Below are positions 12,862-23,279 of a stretch of 64,000 bases of DNA, piece by piece. Each line of letters starts with the position of its first letter. The first letter of the stretch is position 1. Source of the DNA: Hansfordia pulvinata (Eukaryota; Ascomycota; Sordariomycetes; Xylariales). The position numbers and the translations under genes were made by a program. The stretch is from the NCBI GenBank assembly GCA_006538405.1, contig BJKQ01000005.1, positions 2,046,001-2,110,000 on the forward strand, read 5' to 3'. A model generated the notes under the pieces. The model saw only the letters and a program-made list of their open reading frames with translations, was not told where the DNA came from and made no database searches.

Positions 12862-13736
12862 TTAAACCATGAAAGACTCGCCACATCCACACTCCTCCTC
12901 TGCAAAGACTCGTGGTTAGTATGAACTCGGGTCAAGATCGCGCTGGTCTCCCTTTCTCCGTGTGATGAGAAGTAGGACAAGGGGTGTGACATACTAATGT
13001 TTGGGTTCCGGAACACGAAGCGCTGGTTCAGTTTGTCCTCGACCCAGTCCATCTCGCTGCCGATTATGCTGAAAAGAGCCTTGCTGTCGATGAGGACTCG
13101 AACACCGTCCTGCTCCACCTCCTCGTCAAAGGCCCCGGGTTTCTCGACGTACTCGAGGTTGTAGGCGAGGCCACTGCATCCCCGATTCCGCACGCCCACT
13201 TTGATCAGCTTGGGCTCGGGCTGGCTGAGCAGGGCGCGTAGCTGCTCCACCGCCGTGGGTGTCAAGGTCATGGCGGCCTTGCGCGGGCGGAGCTTGCGCT
13301 TCGGCTTGGGCTTCTGGGCTTCGGGTTCCGTGGCGGAGACCGAGGACTTCTGCGCCGCCGTCGACGCAGCCGGCGAGGCGGAATGTTCTGTCGTATCCGC
13401 GGCAGAGGGCTCCGATGGTCTCGCCTGTGCCGCCTGTGCCGCCTGTGCCGCCGGCGTTGGAGGGCGGGTCTCGTGGACTTCAGGTCGAGGAGTGGCAATG
13501 GACGAATCGGGAGCAGGGTCGTTGCGCGGGGCCTGCGTAGATCTGGGACTTAGAGGATAGGGCTGGTAGGATGTGGAGGTCTGCAGCTTCTCCTGGGCGG
13601 CGGCGCATCGCGGCGAGAAGGAGAGGTGGCGGGCGAGGTGCGCGCGGCATGGGGGCGCGGCGCGCAGTGAGGGGCCCGCGAGGCGCTGGAGGAGGGCCGA
13701 GGACGAGCGGCCGACCGCGGACCGAGACGCATTCAT
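12862..13736 (-). CDS. ISA1: Mitochondrial iron-sulfur cluster assembly protein ISA1 (IscA/HesB A-type carrier)
   Basis: Two exons, 13736-12995 and 12899-12862, are joined by a 95-base intron with a GTATGT donor and GCAG acceptor; total 259 residues. The three A-type cluster ligands are present: C187 in RNRGCSGLAY, and C251 and C253 in EECGCGESFMV. The 64-residue spacing from the first to the second Cys is what IscA proteins show. The first 60 or so residues are Arg/Ser/Ala-rich with few acidic residues, as expected of a mitochondrial presequence. Residues about 60-150 form a low-complexity Pro/Ala/Ser/Lys linker including AAQAAQAAQA, longer than in bacterial IscA (about 107 residues). ISA1 acts with ISA2 in maturing [4Fe-4S] proteins in the mitochondrial matrix. 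The last exon encodes only the CGCG tail, so correct splicing is needed for function. The start was chosen as the ATG that opens the presequence. Confidence 0.92.
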
Positions 13737-16309
13737 GGCTGCGAGGGCCGTAGGAGGAAAGGCTCGTGAGGTGAGGTGCGCAGCGAGGGCTGGAGGTGCG
13801 GTCACACCGGGCGTGAAGGGGGCGGCTTCGCGGGGTGTCTGGCAGTGTTGGCGGTGCCGACGACTACGAGCGTTGAAATGGGCGGGTACGTGTGTGGGGG
13901 TTGAGATGGGCGCGTAGGGCGAGAGCAGAGGGCGAGCTGGCGGTACAGGTTGTGTTGGAGTGGGAGAGACGATCGCGGTAGCGGCGGCGTTGAGGGTGAG
14001 GGTGGTGGTGGTGGTGGTGCCGAATTGGAGAAACGGATGCAGAGCGATGTCATTCGAGTAAAGAGCCGGACGGCTGCACCTGCTGATTCTCGAATGACGA
14101 CTGGGCCGAGTCCGTCTCCGACCCGACCTTCGCCGAGCCAATCATGGCACGTGCGATTGTCACCGGGTCGCCTGAACCAGCGAATGCTCAGTGGCCGTCC
14201 GGGTGCTGCACCAGCGCGCAGCTGGCGCCACCTGTGCGCAATTTGGATCGAGAGTCGCTTCCAAGTACTTTCGTACATCGACTGCCAGACAGCTTACAAA
14301 GCCGGGGCAATCATCGACACTTGACTGATGATTGTACGAGTAGCAGAAGCAGGATGACGTTCGCATCATTAATCCTCCGGTATACATAGTTTCGGCCTGG
14401 CTATGATGAAGAAGCATCCATCATCCGCGTGGTGTGCATTAGAACGGTCTCGTACCGAGTTGGACAGTTGGATTCAGGGCTGAAAGCTGTAAGTAAGGTA
14501 CATCGGTTCAGCTCAAAGACTGTCCGATCGCTCCCCCGAACTGTACGAGTATGCTCTGGTCGACGAAGCGAGCAGCTCGTGAGTGATACGTCTAAGTATC
14601 GTTGAACAAAGCCCCGCACAAGTATGTACCGCGAACAATAGATGAGGATATAACTCTAGCGCGGGGAAGACAATCTTGTGGTCCAGAAACCTTCGACAGT
14701 AAATCAAGGGTCCTTGTAGATTCCAGGCCCCTAACCCTATCGGATAGATGTCGAGGCGGGGATGGATTTTGACAGAGACCGTCGATGTTCAGCCCAGACC
14801 ATCATCATAACAGTGAGATGCGCAAACGCAACAACACCACTCTAAGTGATTGATATCATTCGCGCCCTACCTCCCACGGGACTGCTCATCCGCATGCCGT
14901 GAAAAGAAGAAAACCGGCTTGTTTGAGAACGACAGTGGGATGCATCCGAGTGGTGCATACGCGGTCGTAATATGGACACGTACTCACCGGGAAGACGTGC
15001 TTGGCCTGTCAGAGATGGCATTCGTACCTTTAACTGCAGAACAGCCCAGCTGCTCGGAATACAAGGTCACAGGGGTAAGTTATACGAGCGGGGTCTGTAT
15101 AGCTTCACGATCTAGCCCTTTCCAGACATTTTTATGGGCTCTTCTCTCTTGCCGATAAGATCGATAAGTGCAAGAGCTCAGGTAGTTATAGCCATTCAAA
15201 CTTGATGCTAATCTCACTACTTGGTTACTTTGAGAGGTTAGAAGAGGACCAGAGACGCTAATGCACTACCTGACAGGGGTAACAAAACTCCCATACGCAA
15301 CCGCGTACCAGTACGCCATTGGACCCCACCGTCACGACCGCGAGTCTATCTAAGGTACGAGCACAATTAGATCAAGCTACATAGAACCCGCTTTCGAAAC
15401 TCTTACTCGTGACAAGGAAATTTTGTCCCTCCCAACCCGCCAGCTGCTGGATGCTGAAGGGCCTCAGACCGCGGTCGAATGCATGGAGGGAGTGTCAGGG
15501 TCGCATTACAGATACTACTCCGTGAATACTCGTGGTCCTTTCGAAGACGCCCCATACCCCGGCCTATATGCAAGCCAAGTTACCTCTCAGGCAGGCAGAG
15601 TTCAAACCTTACCTGCCAACTATATGTACCTGACAATGGCAACCACCCACATCGAATACAGGTACCTACCATCTGATCTGCTGCGACCGCGACTTACCTC
15701 AAAGCTTAGCGGGGTACTTCGCGACACGTGAAACCAGACCTCGACAAAGTACCGATACGAGTAGTCAAGTCGCGGCCCGTCAAAAAGCACCTGCAGGAGT
15801 CGGAATCGGAGCTGGAACTGGAGGTTGGGTGTTGCAGATGCGACGGCAGGCGCAGCTCCCAGAACCGGCATCCGGCATCGCGACTCTGGCCTTCTTTTTT
15901 TGGGTGGCCCCTTTGCCCCTTCATCACCAGGCCCGTCCGCCCTCAGCCATCTCCTCTTGCGCGCAACATCCTCATCACCGGCGCCTCTGCCCACCACCTG
16001 CGTGCCCGCCAATCACAGCACCAGCGCCAGGGGACCTAAGACATTGCCGCGAGGTGAACCGCCGCCGCCGCCCCCTGCCACGCGACAGGCGCAACGCCGC
16101 CATTTGGACCACCACCACCACCACCAACACTACCGCATCTGTCGGCGCCTCGCGAATCTCTCACCTCGTCTGCTAGCCCAGACGCCCACGGGCAGCTCTG
16201 ACTCCTCCCAGGCTTCACCCGGCCACATCCATGTCCGTCGCCGTCGCCGCCAGTCCCCAAACGCACGCGACCACCACAAGCCCCCACCGCCGCCGCTTCG
16301 ACTGCCACT
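13737..16309. other. Divergent intergenic region between ISA1 and the ARMH3-like gene
   Basis: This holds the upstream sequences of two divergently transcribed genes. The half next to ISA1 has GT-rich and GGT runs (13990-14020). The half next to the ARMH3-like gene is C-rich with CCA repeats (16105-16130), typical of fungal 5' leaders. TACGAGTA motifs occur near 14335, 14545 and 15755. No further gene is supported. Confidence 0.45.
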
Positions 16310-18522
16310 ATGGAGGCTTCTCCCCTGACCCAGCAGGCCCGGCCTGAGGTATTCGAGCACAAGGTCGTCCGCCTGTACGAGGCCCTATTCAAGGTTCGCA
16401 TGCCTGCCCGCCTGTCCCCTTCAACGACGTCGCAACCGTAATCAGTCCCTCCTAGCTAACGCCGTGCTCGCCCAAAGGTACGTTGTCGCCAGTCCCGCCA
16501 GCCCCTCCGCCTCTTTCCCTGTCTAATAAGGGTGACAGGACGATGTCGACTCGGAGCATGAAAAGACCGAAGGATTCTGGCGCGAGTTCTTCCTGCTCAA
16601 GCCTGATCGAGCCGCCCTCCAGAATATGCTGGCCGATATGAGCCCCGATCATCTGATCGACCTGCAGCCCCAGACTCAGGCCCTTTTCGGGCGCGCCGTT
16701 GCCGCCTTGAAGCCGGCCTCTGGTGCCGGCTCTGGCTCCGGCAACACAGTTGCCCATCTGCATGCTCTCGAAACCCTGACTATCTTCTTCGCCGCCGTCC
16801 TGCCAAAGAAGTACACGAATCCCTCCTCCGACATCATCGCCATCCTCGCCGGACTCGACCACATCGATGCCGTCTTTACCGATTTTGTTAGCGCTCTTGA
16901 TGCCATCATACGGACCGGGAAGTCCTGTGAGTCGGCCCCTTGAAGCTTCTCAATCCTGTCACTGGCTTATACCCTGCTTTAGTGGATGTTCGACAGAAGG
17001 CCGTTGAGGTTGTGCTGTCCATCACCTCGGGCGCATACCAAACCAGTCTCTTGACCTACTTTATTCAACGAGACATGTTCCCCTCCATTATGAAGGTAAT
17101 TCACGCATCTCGGCATGGACACGGGCGCCACTGACGCTCGTCCAGTTCATCCAAGAGTCGGACTCCACCGCCAGAGTCACGCACCCGTTCACGCTCTTGG
17201 GGCTTCTGGCCAACTACAACAAATTCGAGTTTCAGAACCCCTATCAGCTGCGCCTCAACGACTTTGTCAACGAAGCCGTGATCCAGAAGATCGTAAGGTG
17301 CGTTGGTCAGGCCTGCCAAGGCCTCAGGAGCCAGTATGTGGATATCATGCAGGACCTGCCGGAGAGCTGGTCATTCGCCAGCACCCTGAGCATGATTGGC
17401 CTCGGCTCCATGAACTCGAGCGCAGCCAGCAAGAAGCCAGTGTATGATGCCGAGACGGCGAAGCAGATGTTCACCAAGCTGTAAGTGCACGATCCGAACT
17501 CTCTGGGAATGAACGCTGGTCGGCTTACACACACCTCAAGCCCCGGGCAAGAAGCCGCGCTACTTTTAGGCACCTATGACTTCAGCCACGCCAACAAGCT
17601 GTTCTGCTTCAGCCTTATTACGCTTCCCGCCGAAAAGGGCGAAGAGCAGCCCATAGCGAGTTTCCTATCCCTGACGTCTTATCTTCTGCAGCACGCCTTT
17701 TTGTCCAACAGAGCCACCAACTACGCTCACCTAAGCTTGATGGTGTTTCGGTTGGTTGTCGAGGACCCGGCGCTCTGCAAACGCATCTGCGGAGAAGACA
17801 GCAAAGTGGCGGTTCGCCTCTGCCGGCAGCGGCAGCCGTATCTTCCGGCCGTGCGTGGGGACCGGATCCTGGCGACGAGCGTTCTCGATGCCATGATCGA
17901 CGGGCTGAACCACAACCTGCGACGAAGACTGGACGTCAGCTTATACAGCCTTTGCGTGGGGATTATGCTGCGCATCGTGTCGTATCTGTCGCGATCACGG
18001 ACACGCTTGCAATACCATTGGTCGGAGCTCTTCCGGTCTCTTCTGTCCCTGATCCGGTTCCTCGCATCGTACGCGGCAGACGTCAAGGACTTGCCGCACA
18101 TTGAGACGCTTCTGGATCTGGTGGTGAACCTGCTGGCGTTGTCGCTTTCCGCAGGGGAGGGGTTCCTGCCGACGCCGGCAACGTACGACGACCTGTTCTA
18201 CAAGGTTGTGGAGAGCGGTGACGTGTTGGTCAAGTTCCGGGATACGTACGGGTTGGCCAAGCGGCCGTCCAACTCGATTGCGACGCTGATCAACGTCAGC
18301 ACGCATTACAAGTCGCTCCTGGACTCGGGAGGGCTGACGCGGAAGAACCTGACGAGCACGCAGGTCGCCGATGTGATCAAGCAGGGCTACGAGACGCTGA
18401 GCATCCAGGCCAGGGAAGGTCTGGACGGGTGGGAAAAGTACCGGGAAGCGGACGAGCGGACTCTCTTGAAGAAGATGGCACGGGCGACAGTTGCCGATGC
18501 CAAAGCCATGGTGGAAGCATAG
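16310..18522 (+). CDS. Armadillo-like helical protein, ARMH3/DUF1741 family (homologue of human C10orf76)
   Basis: Five exons: 16310-16393, 16539-16926, 16983-17095, 17146-17480 and 17541-18522, together 1,902 bases or 633 residues plus stop. Introns 2-4 have clean junctions (phases 1, 0 and 2). Intron 1 (146 bases) has a weak GTTCGC donor, so its exact boundary is less certain. Recognisable stretches are EGFWREFFLLKPDRAALQ, HALETLTIFFAAVLPKKY, VTHPFTLLGLLANYNKFEFQ, NPYQLRLNDFVNE, the LLQHAFLSNRATNYAHLSL segment and a C-terminal alpha-helical block. The protein is predicted to be all-helical and has no signal peptide. The human homologue sits at the Golgi and recruits phosphatidylinositol 4-kinase IIIbeta; that role is known from animals and is only inferred for fungi. 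No frameshift is present. Confidence 0.85.
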
Positions 18523-19499
18523 CGACAGGAAAGGGGTGACGGGGAACCCGTTGCTCATCCATCTTGGTATACCGGGACCAGGACGTGTATTTGTTGTTTC
18601 AAGCCTTTGGAAGGGAAGAAAAGGGGCAGCGACTAGCGAAGACTCGTGATGGACCGGGTTGTTGTCTTTTGTGACGAAATTATGACGGCTACCCTTTGTG
18701 CTCGGCGCGGCTGGTCTACGGATACGAGACCGCATAAACCTGGTGAAGGGGAACGGAGGTGCCCGCGGTTGTGAATCAAGTGTCTCGAGCAGTAGTTGTG
18801 GGTTCAGTGCCTTCAGAGCGCAGGGCGGAGCCGGGCATCCGGGTCAATTATTGGCCCTTGGGCGGGCGCAGTCGGTCCTCCGATCCCATGTCCGCAACGC
18901 CCGTAACGGCGGTGCTGGGCAGTCTGGGCACAAGAGCCGTGTGGAGGAATGGGGGAACCCGGGGCCATAGAGGCGCCGACCATGTGGGTACGGCAGAGTT
19001 ATTGACTGGATGGATCCATATTCTGGCCCGGGAGAGTCAGCCGAGGTTGAACTAATTGATCAGCCTGGTGGCAGGCAGGCAGACAGGCGGACAGACAACC
19101 AAGTAGAACAAGTGAGCCAAGAAGCTGGTCAGACGGGAGTCTGGAACGCCTGCAATTCGGACACGGGGATAGAGGGATGCGCGGGATCGTTTGCCTGTCT
19201 ACAGACTACTTACGAGTGTCTCTTGAAATTGCCATCTGGCCAATCAAGACCAACATACAAATGTGTATTAGCAGCAAATCCACGACGGCGGAACCTAACA
19301 AGGTAGGGAACCACCTAGCCAGCAGCCACCTCATCACTTACCTCACCACCATCACACACTCACTTGCTGCCTTTTTCTGTCTCTTGTTCCATCGCTCTCT
19401 CAAACCTGCCCAGCACACCTGCACACTCTCTAGCCGGCATCCCTCTCGCTCGTTTCTTATCGATTGACTCGTGTGCCGGTCCCCCCGCAGCGCGCCGCC
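18523..19499 (+). other. Spacer and leader of the DUF829 gene
   Basis: The first part is presumably the 3' UTR of the ARMH3-like gene. The last 180 bases are strongly C/T-rich and resemble a fungal 5' leader. A CCCCCGCAG immediately before the ATG at 19500 could be the acceptor of a 5'-UTR intron. I see no further gene. Confidence 0.4.
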
Positions 19500-20586
19500 A
19501 TGTCATCAGACCCGCCCGCAAAGGCCGTGGCCGCGGCGAAGGCCGCCGTCCCGAGCGACGACGCCTCCAAGCCGCTGTCCTTCATGACCAAGCTGTCGCC
19601 CCTCGTGTCCTTTTACGAGCCACCGGCCTCGTCCTCGAAGAAGAAGGGGGAGGAGGAGAAGGAGGGGGGTAGCCCGCGCCTGATCATCGTCGCGTCGTGG
19701 ATGGACGCGCGCGCGGTGCACGTGGCCAAGTACGTGGAGCGCCACCGGGCGGCGCACCCGGCGGCGGCCATCCTGCTGGTCCGCTTCACCAGCCGCGAGC
19801 TGTGGAGCTTCGCCGCGCAGGAGGCCGCCGCGTCGCCGGCCGTCGCCTACCTCCGGCGCTGCCTGGTGGGCGGAGGCGGTCCTGGGAACGGGAACGGGAA
19901 CGGGAACGGGAACGGCGACAGGTCGTCGGTGCCGCTGCTCGACCGGGACCCGGCCCGGCCCCAGGTCCTGGTCCACCTCTTCTCCAACGGCGGCGCCATC
20001 TCCCTAATGAACATGCACCGCATCTTCACGCGCGAAGAAGAAGAAGCGGCAGCGACAAGGTTCCCCCTCCACAGCGCCGTCTACGACTCGTGCCCCGGCC
20101 GCCTGGGCGTCTCCCAGTCCTACCACGCCTTCATGATGGGCGCGCCCGCCCCCGCCCTGCTGGGCCCTCTGGCCTACCTGTTCGCCCTGGTGTGCTGCGC
20201 CTGGTGGTCGTCCGAGCTGCTGCTGCCGGTGCGCGTCGCGCTGTCGGCCGACGGCGTCGGCAGGGACGCCCTGACGCAGAACTACGCCGCCCACAGTACC
20301 GGAACGGCCACGGCCGCCGGCGGCGGAGGGGCGGGCTCGCCTCGAGGCAGGCTGTCCGCGCCTACGTGTACAGCCGCGAGGACAAGCTGGTCGCGTGGCG
20401 CGATGTCGAGGAGCACGCGGCCGATGCCAGGGCGGGGGAGGAGGAGGAGGAGGGAAGGGTCTGCGCACGCGGGAGGAGCGGTTCGAGGGCAGCGCGCACG
20501 TCGCGCACGCCCGCGCCGACCCAGTCAGGTACTGGACCATTGTACAGGAGACGTGGGCGGAGGGGCTGAAGGGGCCGTCGGCGTGA
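19500..20586 (+). CDS. DUF829/TMEM53-like alpha/beta hydrolase-fold protein, two apparent frameshifts
   Basis: The reading starts at ATG 19500 and stops at TGA 20584-20586. The family core is clear: LIIVASWMDARAVHVAKYV, then VHLFSNGGAISLMN with a nucleophile-elbow Ser at about residue 162, YDSCPGR, a hydrophobic LAYLFALVCCAWW stretch, the acid loop YVYSREDKLVAWRDVEEH and the His segment GSAHVAHARAD. Ser, Asp and His thus fall in hydrolase order. The family includes nuclear-envelope TMEM53 and the fungal PaxU-type protein of indole-diterpene clusters; no such cluster is seen here. The reading moves frame near 20338-20350 (low-complexity Gly region) and again near 20433-20463 (a G/GA run); each change is explained by one missing base, giving about 362 residues. 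A GGGAAC repeat at 19883-19914 encodes Gly-Asn dipeptides. Confidence 0.8.
19883..19914 (+). repeat. GGGAAC hexanucleotide repeat inside the DUF829 gene
   Basis: About five tandem hexamers encode alternating Gly and Asn. The frame is kept, so the repeat is a length-variable loop in the protein rather than a disruption. Confidence 0.85.
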
Positions 20587-21114
20587 GGGGGAGGAAAGTT
20601 CTGTCTTGTCTGGGTAGTTTTGGAGTCTCGGGGGAGAAGGGATGAATCGGAGACGCAGAAGAGCTTTGCACCAATGCACACACACACACAGAGAGAGAAG
20701 GGGATAGAGCCACGATAGACGGGACGTGTCGAGCCAGAGGATTATGTCGGTCTGTTAGGGTCACCGGGAGAAAGAGGCCTGGCTTTCGCACATGCTAGAT
20801 GTACAGGAAGATATACAGAAGAGAGACGAACAGAGGTAGACAGCCCCGATCGGCCTTGAGGAGGCTTTGGGAGTCACAAGACAGCTTAGAGAAACGTCCA
20901 CGACAGCGACTTGGGCCGCGACCTCGTCCCAGTTAGTCTTCACCATGCTCAAGTCGTCGTCGTCCTCGTCATCTTCATCATCTTGCTATCCTGAGCACAA
21001 ACGCGACTTGCCCCCTCTCCTGCCATCTCTTCCCCCCCCCCCCCCCCCCTAACACTCCAGCGTAAGCATCCCCTTTCTCCAAGCCGACAAGTTCGCCACC
21101 CTGGGCCCCGTCCG
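20587..21114. other. Convergent 3' region of the DUF829 and secreted-protein genes
   Basis: Both flanking genes end here. The region has a CA repeat near 20677-20690, a TCGTCGTCC/TCATCATC stretch (20954-20985) and an 18-base C run (21032-21049). No gene or clear terminator structure was recognised. Confidence 0.45.
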
Positions 21115-21897
21115 TCACGACCGCGGCGCCGGGCGCAGGGCCAGCGCGAAGGTGCTGTGCGTCGACGGCAAGCTGGGGACCTCCCTCACCAGGCCCGACT
21201 TGCCCTCGTGGGCCTCGAACCTGAAGTCGCTGATGGTGGCCACGCCCAGCTCCCTGCCGGGCCTGCTGCCCTGCTCGCTCTCGACCAGCCGGGCGACGAA
21301 GTTGCGCGGGAACCCGGCCGCGAGGAAGCTCTTCGCGAACGATGCGGCCAGCATCTGCTTCCTGCCGTCATCCCAGATGAGCCACCCGGGGCCAAAGCTC
21401 TTGCGGTCATAGCTCGAGGGGTCTGCCATCAGGTCCTTGTCCGCGCGCCACTTGAACTGGGCCGTCCACTCGCCCAGGCTGTGCGAGTCGCCCACCTTCC
21501 TGCGCTGCGCCTCATAAGGCGACGTGAACCCGTTGTCCAGCGTCTGCTCGAAGACCTGCAACCCGACCGCCTCCGCGTGGTCCTTCGCCGTGAGCCCGCC
21601 GTGGTCGCTGAAGACGAGGAACGGCCCCTCCGTCTTCTCCGTGTCGATCTGCCACTCGGCTGGGAAGTTGGGACTCCTGCGCTCGCGGCGCGGTCGTCCG
21701 TGATCATCCTCGTCCTCGTCGTCATCGCGTGCCATCCGCATCTTCGGCCCCTCAGCACCGCCTTGTTGCTCTCCGGCCGCCGGCGCAGCCACTGTCGCCG
21801 CGGTCGCTTCTGCTGCCGCATCGTTTGCCGGCCGGCTCAGGACGGCCGTGCCGAGACACAGCAGAGCCGTGGCCACGCTCAGCTTGCTGAACATCAT
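21115..21897 (-). CDS. Putative secreted protein, cysteine-free, function unknown
   Basis: A single uninterrupted reading of 260 residues. Residues 1-21 (MMFSKLSVATALLCLGTAVLS) form a classic signal peptide. A low-complexity Ala/Glu/Gly pro-region follows, then an acidic run (residues 58-65), then dibasic sites RR at 70-71 and 73-74 that could be cut by a Kex2-type protease. The remaining part of about 185 residues, starting SPNFPAEW, has a mixed composition with segments FLVFSDHGG, HSLGEWTAQFKWRAD and FGPGWLIWDDGRKQ. After signal removal there is no cysteine, unlike most small secreted effectors. I do not recognise a family. The 5' leader is a GAA-rich repeat. Secretion is inferred from the signal peptide only. 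Confidence 0.7.
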   Translation of the reverse strand: MMFSKLSVATALLCLGTAVLSRPANDAAAEATAATVAAPAAGEQQGGAEGPKMRMARDDDEDEDDHGRPRRERRSPNFPAEWQIDTEKTEGPFLVFSDHGGLTAKDHAEAVGLQVFEQTLDNGFTSPYEAQRRKVGDSHSLGEWTAQFKWRADKDLMADPSSYDRKSFGPGWLIWDDGRKQMLAASFAKSFLAAGFPRNFVARLVESEQGSRPGRELGVATISDFRFEAHEGKSGLVREVPSLPSTHSTFALALRPAPRS

Positions 21898-21907
21898 CTT
21901 TTCGTCT

Positions 21908-21954
21908 CCTTCTTCTTCTTCTTCTTCTTCTTCTTCTTCTTCTTCCTCCTCTTC
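21908..21954. repeat. CTT/GAA trinucleotide repeat in a 5' leader
   Basis: A run of TTC units lies about 10 bases upstream of the ATG of the secreted-protein gene, so it reads GAA in the presumed transcript. Polypurine leaders of this kind are common in fungi. Confidence 0.85.
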
Positions 21955-22257
21955 TCGGGGTAGGCTGTGCTTCTCAACTTGATCCTTCGCTGTCCTTACC
22001 CTTGGCAACCCTCGCAAATGGTTATGGGTGCTTCGTGATAACGAGAAGATGACTCGGCCACTCCAATCGAGAATCCTCCACACGGGGCACCGTTCGTCTT
22101 TATAGCGTACATTGTCACGCTACCAAGTCCCCCTCCACCAAGCGACGCACCACGCACAGGGGGAGAAAGATTCCCTGAACGGGCCACAAATCCCTCGAGC
22201 GCAGCAGCAACACACAGCTCACGGGCTCCCCAACAAGTAGATTCCATCCGCCTTGCT

Positions 22258-22261
<4 letters not shown>

Positions 22262-22288
<27 letters not shown>
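22262..22288. repeat. CT dinucleotide microsatellite
   Basis: About thirteen CT units, upstream of the secreted-protein gene on the opposite strand. Simple sequence without inferred function. Confidence 0.9.
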
Positions 22289-23279
22289 GTACACGTGTGG
22301 TGGCGAACATCCCATGCCTCCCTATCGCGGCATTCGACCAAGGCGGAAAAAAAAGGCTGAAGATAGTAACAAAGAAGAGAGAGAGAGAGAAAACCGACCT
22401 CTGCAGCCGGGTCGCCCACTGTGGCGCGCCGGGCGAGGGCCATAGTTGGGCTCTGCAGCGAGTGGCGGAACAGGCCTGCCAGAACAACTTGTGCTTGCCG
22501 ACTTGGTCAGGTTGCCGCCCCCCTTGATTCCAACAACCTGCCCGCCTGGGTAATACTGCCCATGGAACTAGTAGAGTTACCCAGGATGGCCATGATACTG
22601 CCCAACTCTTTCCACAGGTGGCGAACAATTGCGGCGGCCTTTCAGTCGAGTCCTATCCATTTCCTGCCCTACTGAGGCATCTCTGGCTTCAGCGCGACGT
22701 GCCCACGCATCAGAGTTTCGGGTCAGGACCCATTTCACAGGCGTGGGGATGGCAGATACACGATGTGAGGGGTGCTCGGACCGCCCTGGACGAGAACAAT
22801 ACCCCTTGCAAGACCTGCAACATGAAGTCCTTCGGCGTGGGACGGACTCCCAGCAAAAGAGCCGCCCGTCTTCCAGGGGTTCCCAGACATACTCGTATTC
22901 TCTGCTGGGGCCCTTCTTATTGCCACTCAATAGTCAACGAGGACGTCGGGGCATTCCTCGACATTCATACCACCACGAACGTTCGCAGCTTTTCTTTTCG
23001 CATCACATCGATCGCTCACCGAGGACGGCCCGCCGCAGACCTTGACAGACTCCAAATAAACACATTTCCCTATCTGCTAGTGCTTCCAAACTTCCGCCAG
23101 ACTCCGATCCCAGTGCAATACCAAGTGCAAACCGGTCTACTACAAAAAGTATGCAAGATGATGATGTGGGCCCAAACCATTACTCCTATCCATGGATTCT
23201 CAATGTTCTTCCTGGCTCAATGGCGCGTCCCAGTGCCTCCAGCGCTTGTCCCGCCGGCCGCAGTGCAGGCGGGCGCAGT

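Larger units (their letters stand above)
21898..23279. other. Spacer between the secreted-protein gene and the 858-residue protein gene
   Basis: Apart from the GAA leader and a CT dinucleotide run at 22262-22288, nothing recognisable is present. The half next to 23280 probably holds the 3' UTR of the downstream minus-strand gene. Confidence 0.45.

Noticed and set aside
16463..16484. Possible 22-base micro-exon within intron 1 of the ARMH3-like gene
   Set aside because: Including it breaks the frame into exon 2; skipping it keeps the frame directly.
19697..20569. 290-codon frame in the DUF829 gene taken as a separate protein
   Set aside because: Only its last part is family-like; the rest is an Arg/Pro/Gly-rich shadow of the main frame. 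It is the continuation after a frame change.
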